64,000 bases of DNA from Sulfidibacter corallicola (lineage in GTDB: Bacteria > Acidobacteriota > Holophagae > Acanthopleuribacterales > Acanthopleuribacteraceae): assembly GCF_017498545.1 (NCBI RefSeq), contig NZ_CP071793.1, positions 6,895,001 through 6,959,000 on the forward strand, written 5' to 3'. The translations under genes were made by a program, and so were the position numbers. The notes under the pieces were generated by a model. The model was not told where the DNA came from and did not search any database. It saw nothing but the letters and a program-made list of their open reading frames with translations. Of the stretch, positions 1 through 13,800 are shown in pieces. How positions within the stretch are numbered: the first letter of the stretch is position 1; each line of letters begins with the position of its first letter.

Positions 1-1898
1 GGCCAGGTGGGATCGAGCGGCACGTAGGGCGCGCCGGCCTTGAGCACCGCAAGCACGGCCACCACTTGAAAGGGACCGCGGGTCAGGCACAGGGCCACCG
101 GGCGCTGGCGGTTGGCGTTGAAGTCCAACAGGCGATGGGCCAAGGCGTTGGACAACTCCTGGAGCCGCGCGTAGTTCAACACGGTCTTGCCCTCGCGCAC
201 CGCCGCGACGTGGGGGCGTTCGGCCGCGGTGCGGGCCACCATGTCGGTGACGCGGGTGCCGGCGGCTTCCGGCGTCGCCAGCCACTCCGGCAGGGGGGAG
301 GGCACGGCCTGCCAACCGTGCAGCAACAGGCGCATTTCGGGCAAGCCCAGCATCGGCAAGCGCGAGATCGGCATGCGCGGATCGTCCAGCGCCGCTTCCA
401 ACAGGAGGGTGAACCGTTCCGCGAATCGCGCGGCACTCACGGCCTCGAACAGGTCGCGGCTGTATTCGAACACGCAGGAGTAGTGGCCGTTTTCATCGCT
501 GACCCAGAGCGCCAGGTCCAGCGAGGTGGAAATCGTCTTCAGGCTTTCGCGGATGAACGTGAGCCCGGAGACCTTCGGCAGGGGCTGCGGCGCCTCGAAG
601 CCGAAAAAGACCTGGTACAGTGGTGCCGCGCTCTCGGTGGTGGACCCGTCGTGCAGGCTGTCGCGAATCTGGGCGAAGGGCACGCGGGCGTGCATCGCAC
701 AAATCGTCACCAGATCGCGAACCCGAGAGACGATTTGGGCGAAACAGGGGTCGCCGCGCAGGTCCAGCGGCAGCGGGAGGCGGTTGCAGAACGGCCCGAT
801 AAGGCCTTCGGCCTGGTGTTGCATGTGGCCGGTTTCGATGCCGATCACCATGCGCGGCTCGGCGCCGTGGCGCAGCAGCAGGATACTGAAGGCGGTCAGG
901 CAGATGTGGAACGGGGTCGTGCCGCAGGTATCGGCGAGCGCGCGCAACCCGGCGCGCAGTTCCGGTGTCAGCCGGAACCGGTGGCGGCCCGCCTGGCGCG
1001 TCGGTTCCGCGCTGCGGGGCCGGTCCGTCGGTAACTTGATCACCGGTGGGAAGCCGTCCAACTGGTGCCGCCAGAAATCCAGGGCTTCGCGCAACTCGGC
1101 CGAGCGCTCCCAACCGCGCTGCCAGAAGGCATAGGTCGCGAATTGGATGGGGGGCGGCTGTGGGGGAGGGACGCTGTCTTTCTTGCCGGCGTGAAAATGG
1201 TTGTACCAGGTGAGCACCTCGTTCAGCAGGAGGTGCATCGAGGGCGGGTCGCAGGCGATGCGATGGGCCGCCAGAGCGAAAAACCACTCGCGATCGCCCA
1301 TGCGCATCAGCAGGGCCCGCAACGGAATGTCGTAGCCGGGATCGTAGGCCGTGCGGAACCAGGACCGGAACTCGTCGCGCGATTCGCGGTTGCGCAGACT
1401 CGCCGGGCTGTGGCGGATATCGACCAGGTGGAAGGGGGGCGCGCAGTCGGTGCGGATCTCGGTTCGGGTGCGGCCGCGCGTGACCATGGGGTAGCGGGTA
1501 CGCAGGATTTCGTGGTGCTGCAACACCGAATTCAGGGCCTGACGCAGGTGCTGGGGGTTGATGTCGCCGCGAACGCGGAACATACACGGAATGAACGGCT
1601 CCGAGCGGTTGGGTTGCTGCTTGGCGATCGTCAGGAATTCGCGTTGTTGGCGGGTCAACGGGGGCAATTCGCCGTGGGGCGAATCGGGAATGGCCGGCAA
1701 CGGCGTTTTGGAAAGGTAGGGATAGCCGGCGACGATCTGACCCAGACGCGACAGGCTCGGCCGAGCCTGTTCGATGGACGAGTCAAGCGTCTCATCCAAG
1801 CCGCCTTGCGGATCGTCGACCTCCAATCGACCGTTCCGCAGGGTGAGCGTGATGCCGCGCTGCGCACATTGTTCCAGCAGCGCGTGCAGCTCACTCAT
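1..1898 (-). CDS. NRPS, N-terminal part (docking-C-A...), cut by window edge
   Basis: This is the start of a second nonribosomal peptide synthetase; the C-terminal part lies beyond position 1. It starts at ATG 1898-1896, which overlaps the TGA of the upstream megasynthase (ATGA, 1898-1895), so the two are translationally coupled. Residues 1-55 (MSELHALLEQ...) resemble the TubC-type N-terminal docking domain. Residues about 65-480 form a condensation domain, followed by the beginning of an adenylation domain (ending near LKAGAPYVPLDP). The C-domain catalytic motif HHxxxDG reads HRIACDP (His212, Arg213, Asp217): the second, catalytic His is Arg and the Gly is Pro. The domain may therefore be inactive for amide formation or have another role. 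By position it would accept the chain from the KS-AT-KR-ACP module encoded upstream. Confidence 0.9.
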   Translation of the reverse strand, partial: MSELHALLEQCAQRGITLTLRNGRLEVDDPQGGLDETLDSSIEQARPSLSRLGQIVAGYPYLSKTPLPAIPDSPHGELPPLTRQQREFLTIAKQQPNRSEPFIPCMFRVRGDINPQHLRQALNSVLQHHEILRTRYPMVTRGRTRTEIRTDCAPPFHLVDIRHSPASLRNRESRDEFRSWFRTAYDPGYDIPLRALLMRMGDREWFFALAAHRIACDPPSMHLLLNEVLTWYNHFHAGKKDSVPPPQPPPIQFATYAFWQRGWERSAELREALDFWRHQLDGFPPVIKLPTDRPRSAEPTRQAGRHRFRLTPELRAGLRALADTCGTTPFHICLTAFSILLLRHGAEPRMVIGIETGHMQHQAEGLIGPFCNRLPLPLDLRGDPCFAQIVSRVRDLVTICAMHARVPFAQIRDSLHDGSTTESAAPLYQVFFGFEAPQPLPKVSGLTFIRESLKTISTSLDLALWVSDENGHYSCVFEYSRDLFEAVSAARFAERFTLLLEAALDDPRMPISRLPMLGLPEMRLLLHGWQAVPSPLPEWLATPEAAGTRVTDMVARTAAERPHVAAVREGKTVLNYARLQELSNALAHRLLDFNANRQRPVALCLTRGPFQVVAVLAVLKAGAPYVPLDPTW

Positions 1899-4800
1899 AG
1901 TTCCCCCTCTTCAAAGTAGTCGTCTCGAGAATGCGGTAGCGGGACTGCCGGTTCGGCCTCCTCTTCCATATGACAGACGGATTCGTCCCGCTCGATGCGA
2001 AGTCGCACCGCGATACCGGCAATGGTCAATTGGTCGAAGAAAGCCGCTTGCGGAAGATTAACACCGAGTTGGTCGCGAATCTCAGCCAAAATTTGCAATG
2101 CGAGTAGAGAATTTCCGCCCAGCTCGAAGAGATGGTCCTCGACACCGACCTCCGCGAGGCCGAGCGCGGCACGCCAAATCTCCGCCAGCGCGGCTTCCAG
2201 CTCGTCCCTCGGAGCGACGAACGGTGTTTCGATGCGCGGTCGGGGGTGCCCGTGCGAACCGTTGCGAACCGGCTCCTCGCCGGGCGATTCTTCGGGCGAC
2301 CGTTCCGGCGACGGCAGGTCGGACGGGTCCGATGGAGCTTGTCCCTGTCGTATCTCCACGGAAGATGACCCGGTGTCCCACTGCACGTCGAAGGGCCGGA
2401 ATTTGGAGGGATGGGTCACCACCAGGAGCCGCGCCATGCCGGTGGACAGCGCGCGCGCCACCACTTCGGGCCCTTCTGCCGGCTCGATGCCGTAGGGCGA
2501 GGGTCGCGAACCGGTCATGTGTTGGAGCGGCGAGCGCGTCGCCATGCCGATCGACAGCCACATGTCCCAGCCGATGCTGAGCACCTGGGTACCGCGGGCG
2601 CTGGCCGCCTCGGCGAAGGCGTCCTGAAAGGCGTTGGCCGCCAGGTAATCGGCCTGACCGAAGGTGCCGGTCGCCGAAATCAGCGATCCGCAGAGCAGCA
2701 GAAAGTCCAGCTCCGGGCCGGCGAACAGCTCGTGCACCAACCGCGTGCCTTCCACCTTGGGCGCGAAGACCGACTGCCACGCATCTGGTTCCATGCGCGC
2801 CAACAGGCCGTTGCCCGGCACGCCCGCGGCGTGGACGATGCCGTGAACCGCACCGAAGCGGGCCAGGAGTCGGTCGCGCAAGCGGGTGACCTCGCCGCGA
2901 TCGGCGATATCGAGGGTTTCGATCAGAAGCTCGATCTCGAGGTCGCGCAGGTGCTCCAGCAGTGCGCGACGTTCGGCCGCTTCCCGAGCGACGGCCTCGC
3001 CGGGAATCGTCACGGGGACCTGGGTTCCGGTCGTGGTGTCGCCGCTGCGCGAGCAGAGGACCAGCACGCCGGCGCCGCATTCGGCGAGATGGGTGGCCAG
3101 GGTCAAACCCATGCCGCCCGTGCCGCCCGTGATCAGGTAGACGCCGCCCCGGCGAATTCGCGCCCGATGCGCGGGATCCGGCTTCGTGGGCAAGGGTTCG
3201 AAGGACTCCTGCCAGACGTGGGCTCCGCGCAGGGCCAGCACCGCAGGCGAGGGAAGAGACGTTGAATTCGGCTCGATCCATTCGCGAACCAACAGGTCCA
3301 CACTTTTCTCGTGAGGCGTGCCCATGCCGATGTCGATCAAGGCGCAACCCAATTGGGGAAACTCGTTGGCGAGGGCGGCGAGCGGACCACGCAACAGCGA
3401 TTTCTCGGGAACGGGGGGCGCGCCGAACGGATCTGCGAGACTGTCGGCACCCGCCAGAAGCCGGTACTCGCGATCGCCGCGTTCTTTGGCGTACCAGCGA
3501 GCCAGAGCGGCCAGGGCACCGAAACAGACGGCCTCCCATTCCTGCGGGGACGAGGAGGCATCCATCTGCATCGGCCAGAGGTAGAAACAACCGCGAGGCA
3601 AGCTACCCAGTTCGCGGGACAGCGCCTCGAAATCCTCGAACGACGCCGGATTCACCTGGTACCGATCTCCACCCAGACGACGGAAACGGTCGCCGCGCTG
3701 GACACGGACGGTGCGCGTTCCGGCGCCTTCCAGACGCGCGCAAAGGGCTTCGATCAATCCACCTTCGTCGCCGAACACCAGGGCGTCGCCGTGATCCGGT
3801 GTCGGCCTTGGTGCCTCGACGGTTCGAGCGACGGCCAGGCGCCGCCAGGAAGGTGCGTGGAACCAGTCGGTTATGGGGAGTCGCCGCGAATGGGAGGCGG
3901 ACTTCGCCAGGTTGGTGCCGGCCGGGTCGGGTGAACGATCGACCGGAGCCCGAACCGCAGGGACTTGGCGCCTTGGGGATTCGCGCACGGGTTCGATCCA
4001 GTGGGAGGCGCGGTCGAACGGGTAGGTCGGCAGTTCCAGTTTTCGGTATTCGGATCCGAACCAGGCCGGCCAATCCCAGCGGGCGCCGGCTTCCCACAAC
4101 CGCGCGGCGATGGGCGCCGGATCTGTCGCCGCGCCGTCGCGATCCATCACCTGGCGCGTGCGCGAGACGGCGTCTTGCCCGATGTTGGCCGCGACCAGAC
4201 CCGAGAGCGTTCGCCTCGGACCCAGCTCCAACCACACCGCCTGCTGCGCCCCGGGAACCGATGCCAGCCCGTCGGCCATCAGGACCGGACCGCGCAGTTG
4301 GCGGGCCCAATAATCGGGGTCGACGGCCTGCTCCGGCGTGATCGGCATCCCCGTGACACAGGAGAGGAAGGGCATGGCCGGTTCGCGTCGCGTGACCGCG
4401 GCGATCGCGCGCGCCAGCGGTTCCATGGCGCCGGCCATGGACGCGGAATGGAACGCGTGATGGCTTTGAACGATTCGGACCTTCTCGCCCGCTTCGCGCC
4501 ACTCGTCCTGAAGGTGTGCGATCGATGCGGATGGGCCGCTGACCACGGTTTGATCCGGTCCGTTCTCGGCGGCGATCGCGACGTCTCCCGTCGAACAATG
4601 GGTTCGCAACAGCGCACGGGTCGCCGCGGCACCGCGTCCGATGGCCAGCATGGCCCCCGCCGGGGCATCGCCCATGAGGCGCCCACGCAGCGCGACCAGG
4701 CGAAGCGCATCCTCCAAAGCGAAGACCTCGGCGAAGGTGGCCGCCACCCACTCGCCCAAGCTGTGGCCGACCGCGAAGTCGACGCGAAGGCCGCGTTGTC

Positions 4801-7800
4801 GCCATGCGCGTGCGAGGGCGATCTCGAAGGAGAACAGAATCGGTTGACCCACACGCGTCTGGGCCAGGCGCTCGTCCCAAAGGTGGGCGGTCTCGGGGTC
4901 GTTGGGATCGGCGTACAGGGGATCGCGCAGGTCGAACCCGAGCGCCGCGTGCAGGATGTCCGCGCAGTGATCGATGGTTTCATCGAAGACGGGATCCCCC
5001 CGGAACGGAAGTCCCATGCCCGGAAATTGGGTGCCCTGGCCTGGGAATAGCGCCACGACCGGTGTTTGGGCCGGGCTGCGCGGGGGTGGGTTCTCGGCCG
5101 CACGACCCAGGCGTTCGCGGGCCTCTTCCCCGTCGGCGGCATGCACGGCGAGTCGATGGGGGAAGGGTTTGCGGCCCGCGGCGAGCGTCCACGCCACATC
5201 GCCCAGTCGCCCTTCCGGCACCTCGTGCAAATGATCCAGGAGCCGTTGCGCGGCGATCTTCAGGTCGCCTTCGCTCTTGGCGGACACCACCAGCGGGTGG
5301 CGCACCCGTTCCGAACGTCGCTGTCCCGTCGGGTGACGATCTCCAGGCGGCGATTCGAGGATCACGTGGGCATTGGTGCCGCCGATGCCGAACGAACTCA
5401 CCGCGGCGCGCCGAGCCGACGCGGACCAGTCACGCAGTCGATCGGCAACCCGGAAGGGTCCCGAATCGAAGTCGATGTGCGGATTGGGGGTTTGGAAATG
5501 CAGGCTGGGCGGCACGGCGCCGTGTTTGACGGCCAGCGCCGCCTTGATCAGGCCGACCACGCCCGCGGCCGTATCCAAGTGGCCGATGTTGGTTTTGACC
5601 GAACCCAGGGCGCAGAAGCCGCGCTTGTCGGTGAACTTGCGCCAGGCCCGGGTGAGGGCCTGAACCTCGATGGGATCGCCCAGCGGCGTGCCGGTACCGT
5701 GCGCTTCCACGTAGCCGATGCTTTCCGGCGAGATGCCGCCCGACCGCAACGCCTGTTCGATCACCTCGCTCTGGCCGTCGACGCTGGGCGCCGTGAAGCC
5801 CACCTTGTGGGCGCCGTCGTTGTTGGTGGCCGAGGATTTGACGATCGCGTGGATCGGGTCGCCGTCGCGCAGGGCGTCGTCGAGTTTTTTCAGCACGACG
5901 AAGGCCGCACCGTCGCCCGGAATCGTGCCGCGGGCTTCCGCGTCGAAGGCTCGGCACTTGCCGTCCGGCGAGAGAATCATGCCTTCCTGGTACAGGTAGC
6001 CGCGTGCGGGCGGCATGTGAAGCGTGGCGCCGCCGGCCAGGGCCAGGTCGCAATCGCCACGCAACAGGGCTTCGCGTGCCAGATGGACGGCGACCAGCGA
6101 CGTGGAGCAGGCCGTCTGCACGGTCAGCGAAGTCCCCTTGAGATTGAGTTTGTAGGCGATCCGGGTGGCGGCGAAATCCTTTTCCACGGCCAACGACATC
6201 TGGTAATCGCCCATGGTGCGCCAGGCCTCGCGGTTGTTCAGCAGGTGGCGGGTCAGGTAATCCGGCCAGCCGGTGCCCGCAAAGACGCCGACGTCACCCT
6301 GACCCGTGCCTGCCGGGTACCCGGCCCGCTCCAGGGCCTCCCAGGCCAATTCCAGCAGCAGCCGTTGTTGCGGGTCGGTGACCCTGGCTTCCATCGGCGA
6401 CATACCGAAAAGATCGGCGTCGAAGCGGTCGATGTGCGGTAGGTCGGCTACGCGGGCCACGTGATCGGGATCCTCGCGCAGCTCGGGATCGAGGGCCTCT
6501 CGTTCCTGGGGCGTCAGATCGCGGATGCTGCACAGGCCCCGTTTCAGGTTGTCCCAAAATGCCTCCGGTGAATCGGCGCCCGGGACCCGCAGGGCCATGC
6601 CGATCAGGGCGACGTCGTCGCTGCGCGTCTCGCGTGAGGCCGTTTCGCGTACCCGATGCGTCTCTTCGGGTACCGTCGCAATGGATGTAGGCCACTGGGA
6701 TTGCAGCAGGTTCGCCTGTCCAACGGGCGTGGGATGGCGGAACAGTTCGATCAGGTCGAGTTCGATTCCGTGACGTTCGGCGATCAAATCGCGCAACCGC
6801 AACAGAAGCAGCGAATGACCGCCCAGATCGAAAAAGTTGGCCTGGGGGTCCGGCTCGCGCTCCAGCAATTCGCCCCAGAGGGCCAGGATCGCGTCCAGCG
6901 GCTGGACCCTGGGCTGTCGGGGTATCGGGGATGGTTGCGGATCGCGAGGTACGTCGTTGGCCGCCGGCCGATCGAGCCGGGCAAGCAGGGCCGCACGATC
7001 GGTTTTACCGGAGTGAAGCAGCGGAAAGGCATCGATCACGTGGAGGTGTTGCGGGACCATGAAGTGAGGCAACCGCTGGGTCGTGAAATCGCGCAGCGCC
7101 TGCTCCCTGGGAGCGGGACCGCCGTAGCTCGGATCCAGCGTGACGAAGGCATGTAGCGATTCCGGGTTGTCCTGGGCGCGGTGGACCAGGGCCAGGGCGT
7201 CGTTGATCGCGGGATGGCGGCGCAGGACCGCCGCGATCTCGTGAAGCTCGATGCGGAACCCGCGCAATTTCACCTGGTGATCCAAGCGGGCGATGAAGAT
7301 CAGGTGCCCCTCGTCGGACCAGACTACTTTGTCGCCGGTTCGGTACAGGCGGGAGCCCGGCTTCGAGGCATGGGGATCGGGGATGAATTTCTCGGCCGTG
7401 AGGCCCGGGCGACCGAGGTAGCCTCGTCCCACGCCCGCACCACCGATGAAGAGCTCACCGGGTTGGCCGGGCGGTACGAGTTGAAGTTCCGAATCCAGCA
7501 CCCGGACCAGGACACCCGAGACCGGCCTGCCGATCGGCGGTATCCGGGCCAAATCCCGTTCGCGAAGCACGTGGAGGGTGGCGTCCACGGTCGTTTCCGT
7601 CGGTCCGTAGAGGTTGATGACGGGGCAGGTGCGCATCCATCTCGCCACGACCTGTGGCGTGCTGGCCTCCCCGCCCGAACCGATCAGGCGTAGGTCGGGC
7701 AGGTTGTCCTCGGGGGTGGCGGCCCAGATCGAATTCGGGGCGATGGCGAACGTGATGCGGCCGCGTCTCAGGGATTCGGCCAGCGGTGGTCCTGGCAAGC

Positions 7801-10800
7801 GCTCGTCGTGGCTTGTGTGGCACAGTGCGGCGCCACTGCAGAACGCGAACACCATGTCGAAGATCGAGGCGTCGAAACTGAAGGAGCTGAGGTGCAGGAC
7901 GCGGTCTTCGGCCGTGATCTCCAGGTCTTCGATCACCGTGCGGGGGACGCGCGCCAGGCCGCCGTAGGTCAGCATGGTCCCTTTCGGCCGACCGGTGGAA
8001 CCGGACGTGTAGATGATGTAGGCCAGATGGTCCGGATCCAGCGGCGAGGTGCTCAACTCGACCTGGGTGCCGGGCTCCGGCGGTCGACCGGGATCGAGGC
8101 GCGGGACCTCGACGTCCACCGGGAGTTGCAAGCCGGCGCGCGCGATGATCACCTTGGGGACGACCTCGGAAATCATGAACTGCAGGCGTTCCGGGGGGAA
8201 CTCCGGATCCAGGGGAAGGTAGATGCCGCCGGCGCGCCAAATGCCCAGGACCGACGCATAGGCCGCCGCCTCGTGTTCGGCGAAAACCGCCACCGGGATT
8301 TCGGGACCCACGCCGTGGGCGCGCAGGTCGCGGGCGATGGCCGCCGACCAGGCCTCCAACTGACCGTAGGTCATATCGCGATCCTCGGGGTGGCGGCCGA
8401 CGTTCACCAGCGCCGGTCGATCGGGTTGGGCGCGTGCGATGTCCACGAACGTCTGGTGGATCAGGCTGGGAGCGCCGGGGCCGGAGGTCTTGCCCTCGGG
8501 CCAGCGATGCAGCAACTTCGTGCGTTCTTCGGGGGTGGTGAGATCCACGCGGCGCACCGGTGCCTCGGGCTCGCCGGTCAGGCGTTCCAAAAGCAGCGTG
8601 AACTGCCGGGCCATGGCGGCGATGCAGGCTTCGCCGAACGACGCCGACCGGTAATCGAGCACCAGGCGGCGGGTGCCGTCGCGAAGGTGAACCAGAAGGA
8701 AGGTGAGGTCGAACTTGGCACGGTTCAGTTGGGTTTCCCGCAACGCGACGTCGAGATGATCGAGGCGGGGTGGCTGAAGTTCTTCCTGATAGGCGAAGAC
8801 CACGTTGAAGAAAGGATTGCCGTTGGGGTCGCCGCCGAGTCCCAATTTCTCGATCAACAGGTCGAAGGGGTAGTCTTGGTGGGCGAAGGCGTCCAGGCAG
8901 GTATCGCGAACCGTCGAGAACCAGGTGTCCAGGTCTTCGGTCGCGCCCACGCGCATGCGCAGGGCGAGGGTGTTGCTGAAGAACCCGATCAGGTTTTCGG
9001 TGCCCTCGTACTGCCGGTTGGCGATTTGGGTGCCGATGCAGAAATCGTAACGATCGGTGAGGCGACTCAGCAGTACCGCCGTCGCGGCCAGATAGGCCAT
9101 GAACGGGGTCAGGTGCCGCTCGCGGCTTTTTCGCTCCCAAGCTTCGGCCAATTGGGGTGGGATATCGAGGGTGTATTCGGAACCCTGGTCTTCGCCGGTG
9201 GCGGTAGGGTCGGTGGCGGTAGGGCCGCTCCCGGTTTGCCATGGTTCGATCGCGAAATGCAGCAGATCCGGTGGTGCTGCCAGGGTTCGCCGCCAAAAGG
9301 CCAATTGCCCGTCGAACCGGCCCGATTCGATCCACGTCCGTTGGCGTGCGGCGAAGTGCCGGTATTGAAGTGGAAGCGCGGGAAGTTGCGCCGTTCGGCC
9401 CGCAACCGCGGCATTGTAGGCCGTTTCCAGGTCCGCGAAGAGAATCGGGATCGACCAGCCGTCACCGGCGATGTGATGCAGCACGATGGACAGGTGGTAG
9501 CGCCTGGGGCAGGATTCGATCAACAGGGCGCGCATCGTCGGGTCGGCCCCGAGATCGATGGGCTGCGACAGTTCGCCCTGAATCAGGCGCTCCGCTTCCC
9601 TTTCCGCCCCTTCCGGATCGAGATGGGTTAGATCGATCACCTTCGGCGCCAAAGTTGTGGCGGATTGCACGGATTGAATGGGTTCACCGTTGCGCGAGCG
9701 GTAGGTGGTGCGCAGGATCTCGTGACGTTCGACCACCGCCGAAAGCGCCGCCCACAGGGCCGATGCGTCGAGGTCGCCCGTGAGTCGCATACTGCCGGCC
9801 AGGTAGTAGAGTGGACCCTGCCCGCGCAATTGTTCGAGGAACCAGAGGCGCCGTTGGGGGTAGGACAGCGGTGCCGCTTGGGGCGAGACCTCGCCGATCG
9901 CGCTCTCGCAGGCGCCCTCGTGGCTCGCCGATGTCAGCCGCTCGGCTAGCAGATCGGCCAGCGGTCTGGGCGATGGATGCAGAAAGAAGTCCCGCAATGT
10001 CAAATGAATACCGAAATGATCCCGAATTCGGTTGAGCAGCCGCGTGCCGTTCAGTGAATGGCCGCCCAGTTCAAAGAAGTCGTCGAATTCGCCGATTGCG
10101 TCTCGTTCCAGAACCTCGCCGAACATGCGCCTCAGCTCGCCGCACATCCCGTCCGACACCCCGGGCCGAGGTTCGGGGCAGGAGCCGCGCATCGGTGCGA
10201 TGCCCTCGCTTTCCACAGCTCGCTCGGCGGCCGGGGAGACATCCAACTCCAGGTCGGGTTCGGTCAGTAAGCGTTCGAGCGTGGCCTGGAAGTCCATTGC
10301 CAGCGCCGCACGCTTCTCCGGAGAAAAAAGATCCCGGTTGAAGGTCACTCGGCACGCCATCCGGTCGTTTCGGTGCGTGATCGTGATGCCCAGGTCGAAT
10401 TTGGCCACATCGACTTCCAGCGGCTGCAGCCGTGCTTCGAGGCCGTCCAAATCCAGCCGGTGGGCCGGGAAATTCTCGTAGGAGAACATCACCCGGAACA
10501 CCGGGTTCCAGGAGGTCTTGCGGTTGCGGTTGGTGGCGATCAGGCGGAAGGGCACCTCCCGATGGGCGAGCGCCTCGTGAACGCGATGCGCGGCCGCCTC
10601 CAGAACGTCGCAGAAGCGGCGATAGGGGGAAGCGTCCAGGCGAATGGGCAGCATGTTGACCAGGTGACCGACCATGTGTTCCAAGTCCTTGGTGCTGCGT
10701 AAGGTGACCGGGGTCGCGATGACGAAATCCCGTTGCCCACAGAGTTGGGCCAGCCACGTGTGACAGGCACCGAACAGAACCGCGAATGGTGTGACCTTGG

Positions 10801-13800
10801 CCTGGCTGCAGAGGCGGCCGATCGCGGAATCGGTGGTTTCCGGAAGTGTGAAGCAAATGGTTTCGGCCTTGAAGTCGGGGACGCTTGGCGTCCTGTGGTC
10901 GGTGGGGAGATTCAGGGTCGGGGCCCGGTCCAGGTACCTGTCCCAAAAGTCCAATGCCGGCCCGAGGCGGGTGGGGTTCCACCAGGCCCGTTCGGCACGA
11001 GCGAAGGCGGGATACTCATAGGGCAATGGCGGCAGGGAGGGCTCGGCTGGCGTGGATCCTTCCGCGGCGGTGTCGTAGAGCCGCGACCATTCACGCAAAA
11101 GAACGCCCATCGAATGGCCGTCGCTTACGAGATGGTGGGCGACGAGCACGAACAGGTGGTGGTCCGGTGTCAATTGAAAGAGGCTGGCTCGTATCGGTGC
11201 CTCTACCCGCAGGTCGAAGGGTCGCTCGACGGCCTGTTCGAAGTGGGACTTCCAGCGATCGGGTGGGATGGTTTCGAAATGCAGGTTGGCGACGACGTCT
11301 TCCTCGATCGTTTGGGTCGGTTCTTCGGCATCGGGTCGAAACCGCGCCCGAAGCATGGCGTGGCGCTGGACCAACGCGGAAAAGGTACGAACGAACCGGC
11401 CGCGATCCAATGGTCCGTGGAGGTGAAACGCCACGGGAACGTGGTACAGGTGGGGCACGGTGGCGATCTGTTGGTGGAACCACAGCGACAGTTGTCCATT
11501 GGAGAGGGGGTGCGGCCCGGATCCATGCGATTCGGGGTCCTGGCTCAGCTCGAAACACGCGGGATGGACCCGTTTCAAGGCCGCGGCCATGCCGGCCAAT
11601 GTCGGTTCCTCGATCAACGCGGCCACCGGAACCGAGCGGCCTATCTCGTTCTCGATGCGGGCGGCGAGCGTCACCGCGTCCAGGGAGTGGCCTCCCCTCT
11701 GAAAGAAGTGGCTGGCGCGGGTCACGGCCGGGCCTGGAACCAGGTCGGCCCACATGCGGGCCAGCGTTTCTTCGGCTCGGCCGCTCGGGGGTTCGTCATC
11801 CAGGTGCGCCGTCGCCCCGCGGGCGTCGGAGCCGGTACGTACCGAATCGAGCAATGCCTGGCGGTCCACCTTGTTGTTGGGGGTGCGGGGAAAGGAGTCA
11901 CGAACCCAGATCCGCGCCGGGACCATGTACTCCGGCAAGTGTTGCGAAAGGTAGTGACGCAACGCGTCGGAACTCGGGGGTTCGGAAATCCCTTCCGCCA
12001 AACGAATCCAGGCCAGCAAACGCTTCGGTATTCCCGACGCCCATTCGGCGGCCACTAGGCTCTCGCCCGTGGCGGGATGGCTGTCGAGGTGGTGCTCGAT
12101 TTCTCCCGGCTCGATGCGGTAACCGCGCAGTTTGATCTGGTGATCGATGCGTCGGTGGAAGTCCAGCCTGCCGTCTGGGAGGAAGCGCGCCAGGTCGCCG
12201 GTTCGGTACAGTCGACCACCGGCGGGTCGATCCTCGCCGCCGTCGGCGAACGGATCCGGTACGAAGCGATCGGCCGTCAGCCCGGGCTGGTCGAAATAGC
12301 CGCGCGACACGCTGATGCCGCCGAGGTAGATTTCCCCGATCTGGCCCGGGGCCACCGGTGCAAGGGCCGCGTCGAGCAGGTAGAGCGAGGCGCCGGGCAT
12401 GATGAAGCCGAGATCGGGCCTGCGCCCGTCGGGCCGGATTTCGGCGGAGGTGGCGAACAGGGTGCATTCGGCCGGTCCGTAGATGTTGAGGTACATCCGG
12501 TCGTCGGCCCAGGTGCGCGCCAGTTGGGCGCTGGTGGGTTCGCCGCCGCACACGAGCAGGCGCAGCGCGGGCCAGGGCCGCGGCGGAAGTTGGGCGATGA
12601 AAGAGGGCGAGACGGTCAGGGTCGTGACACCCCAGTGGCGGAACCGCTCCAGCGCCTCGCCGTCGGGCCAAAACGGCTGTGGCAGGCCCAACAGCAGGCA
12701 GCCGCCGCGGCCGACGCTGTAAGCCCATTCGATCAGGCTGAAATCGAAGCTGGGCGACATGATCTGGGCCAGCCGTGTATCGTCGTCCGCGGGAACCAGG
12801 TCGATCATGCCCGCCATGATGTTGACGATCGCGTCGTGCTGGAGCAAGGCGCCTTTGGGTCTTCCGGTGGACCCGGAAGTGTAGATCAGCGCGGCACCTT
12901 GGCCGGAGAGAATCTCGAGGTCGAGGTCCCGGTCCTCCTGTCGGCGAATCTCCCGCTCGAGCTGTGCACGGCCGATCACGACCACGCCATCCGGTATCGA
13001 CAGGGCCGACGTTTCGAGGCTTCCGTGGAGGTCGATCAGAATGCGCGGTCTGCTGTGGGCGATGAGGTGGTTCAATCGATCGGAGGGATAGTCGGGGTCC
13101 AAGGGCACGTAGATGGCGCCGGCTTTCCAGATACCCAACGTGGCTACCTGCCATATCGACTCGCGGGCCACCAGCACCCCCACGCGGTCCTCGCGGCGAA
13201 TGCCCAGGCCGCGCAGGTAGCGGGCGGCCTGGTTGGAGGCCCGGTTCCAGGCGTCGTAACTCAGTGTGAGTGGTTGGGATACGAAGGCATTGCCGTTCTC
13301 GTCCGTCACGGTTTCCAAGGCGATGCGATGGGGGATGGCCCGCGCCTGGCGTTCGATGAAGTGGTGGATGGCGGCCACGGGTTTCAGCACCGGGCCGCTG
13401 TGATTCCAGTCGCGCAGCAGCATCTCGCGGGTCGCGGAATCGATCAGGGGCAGGGAGGTCACGACCCGCGCCGGTTCGCGCACGGCGGCTTCCAGCAGGG
13501 TCCCGAACCAGGCGGCGAAACGCCGCGCGGTTTGCGGGAGAAACCGTCGCGGGCTGCAGGCCAGCTCACCGACCCAGGTACCCTCGCTGAACGCCAGGTC
13601 GAGCGTCAGGTCGATGGGCGGCGGCGGAGAGGGTAGAGGCAGGGAGGAAAAGCTCAGGCCGTGAAGCGCGAACTCGGAGGTTCGGCCGGTGAAGGCCAGG
13701 GTCGACAGTTCGGCGTGAAGGGGTGGGTTTTGAAACACCAGCATGGCTTGGAACACCGGTGTTTCGTTGACGTTGCGTTCGGGCGCGACGTCGGCGACCA

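Noticed and set aside
66..1034. Plus-strand open frames over the NRPS genes
   Set aside because: They lie antisense to condensation and adenylation domains with intact motifs and have no recognisable protein features.
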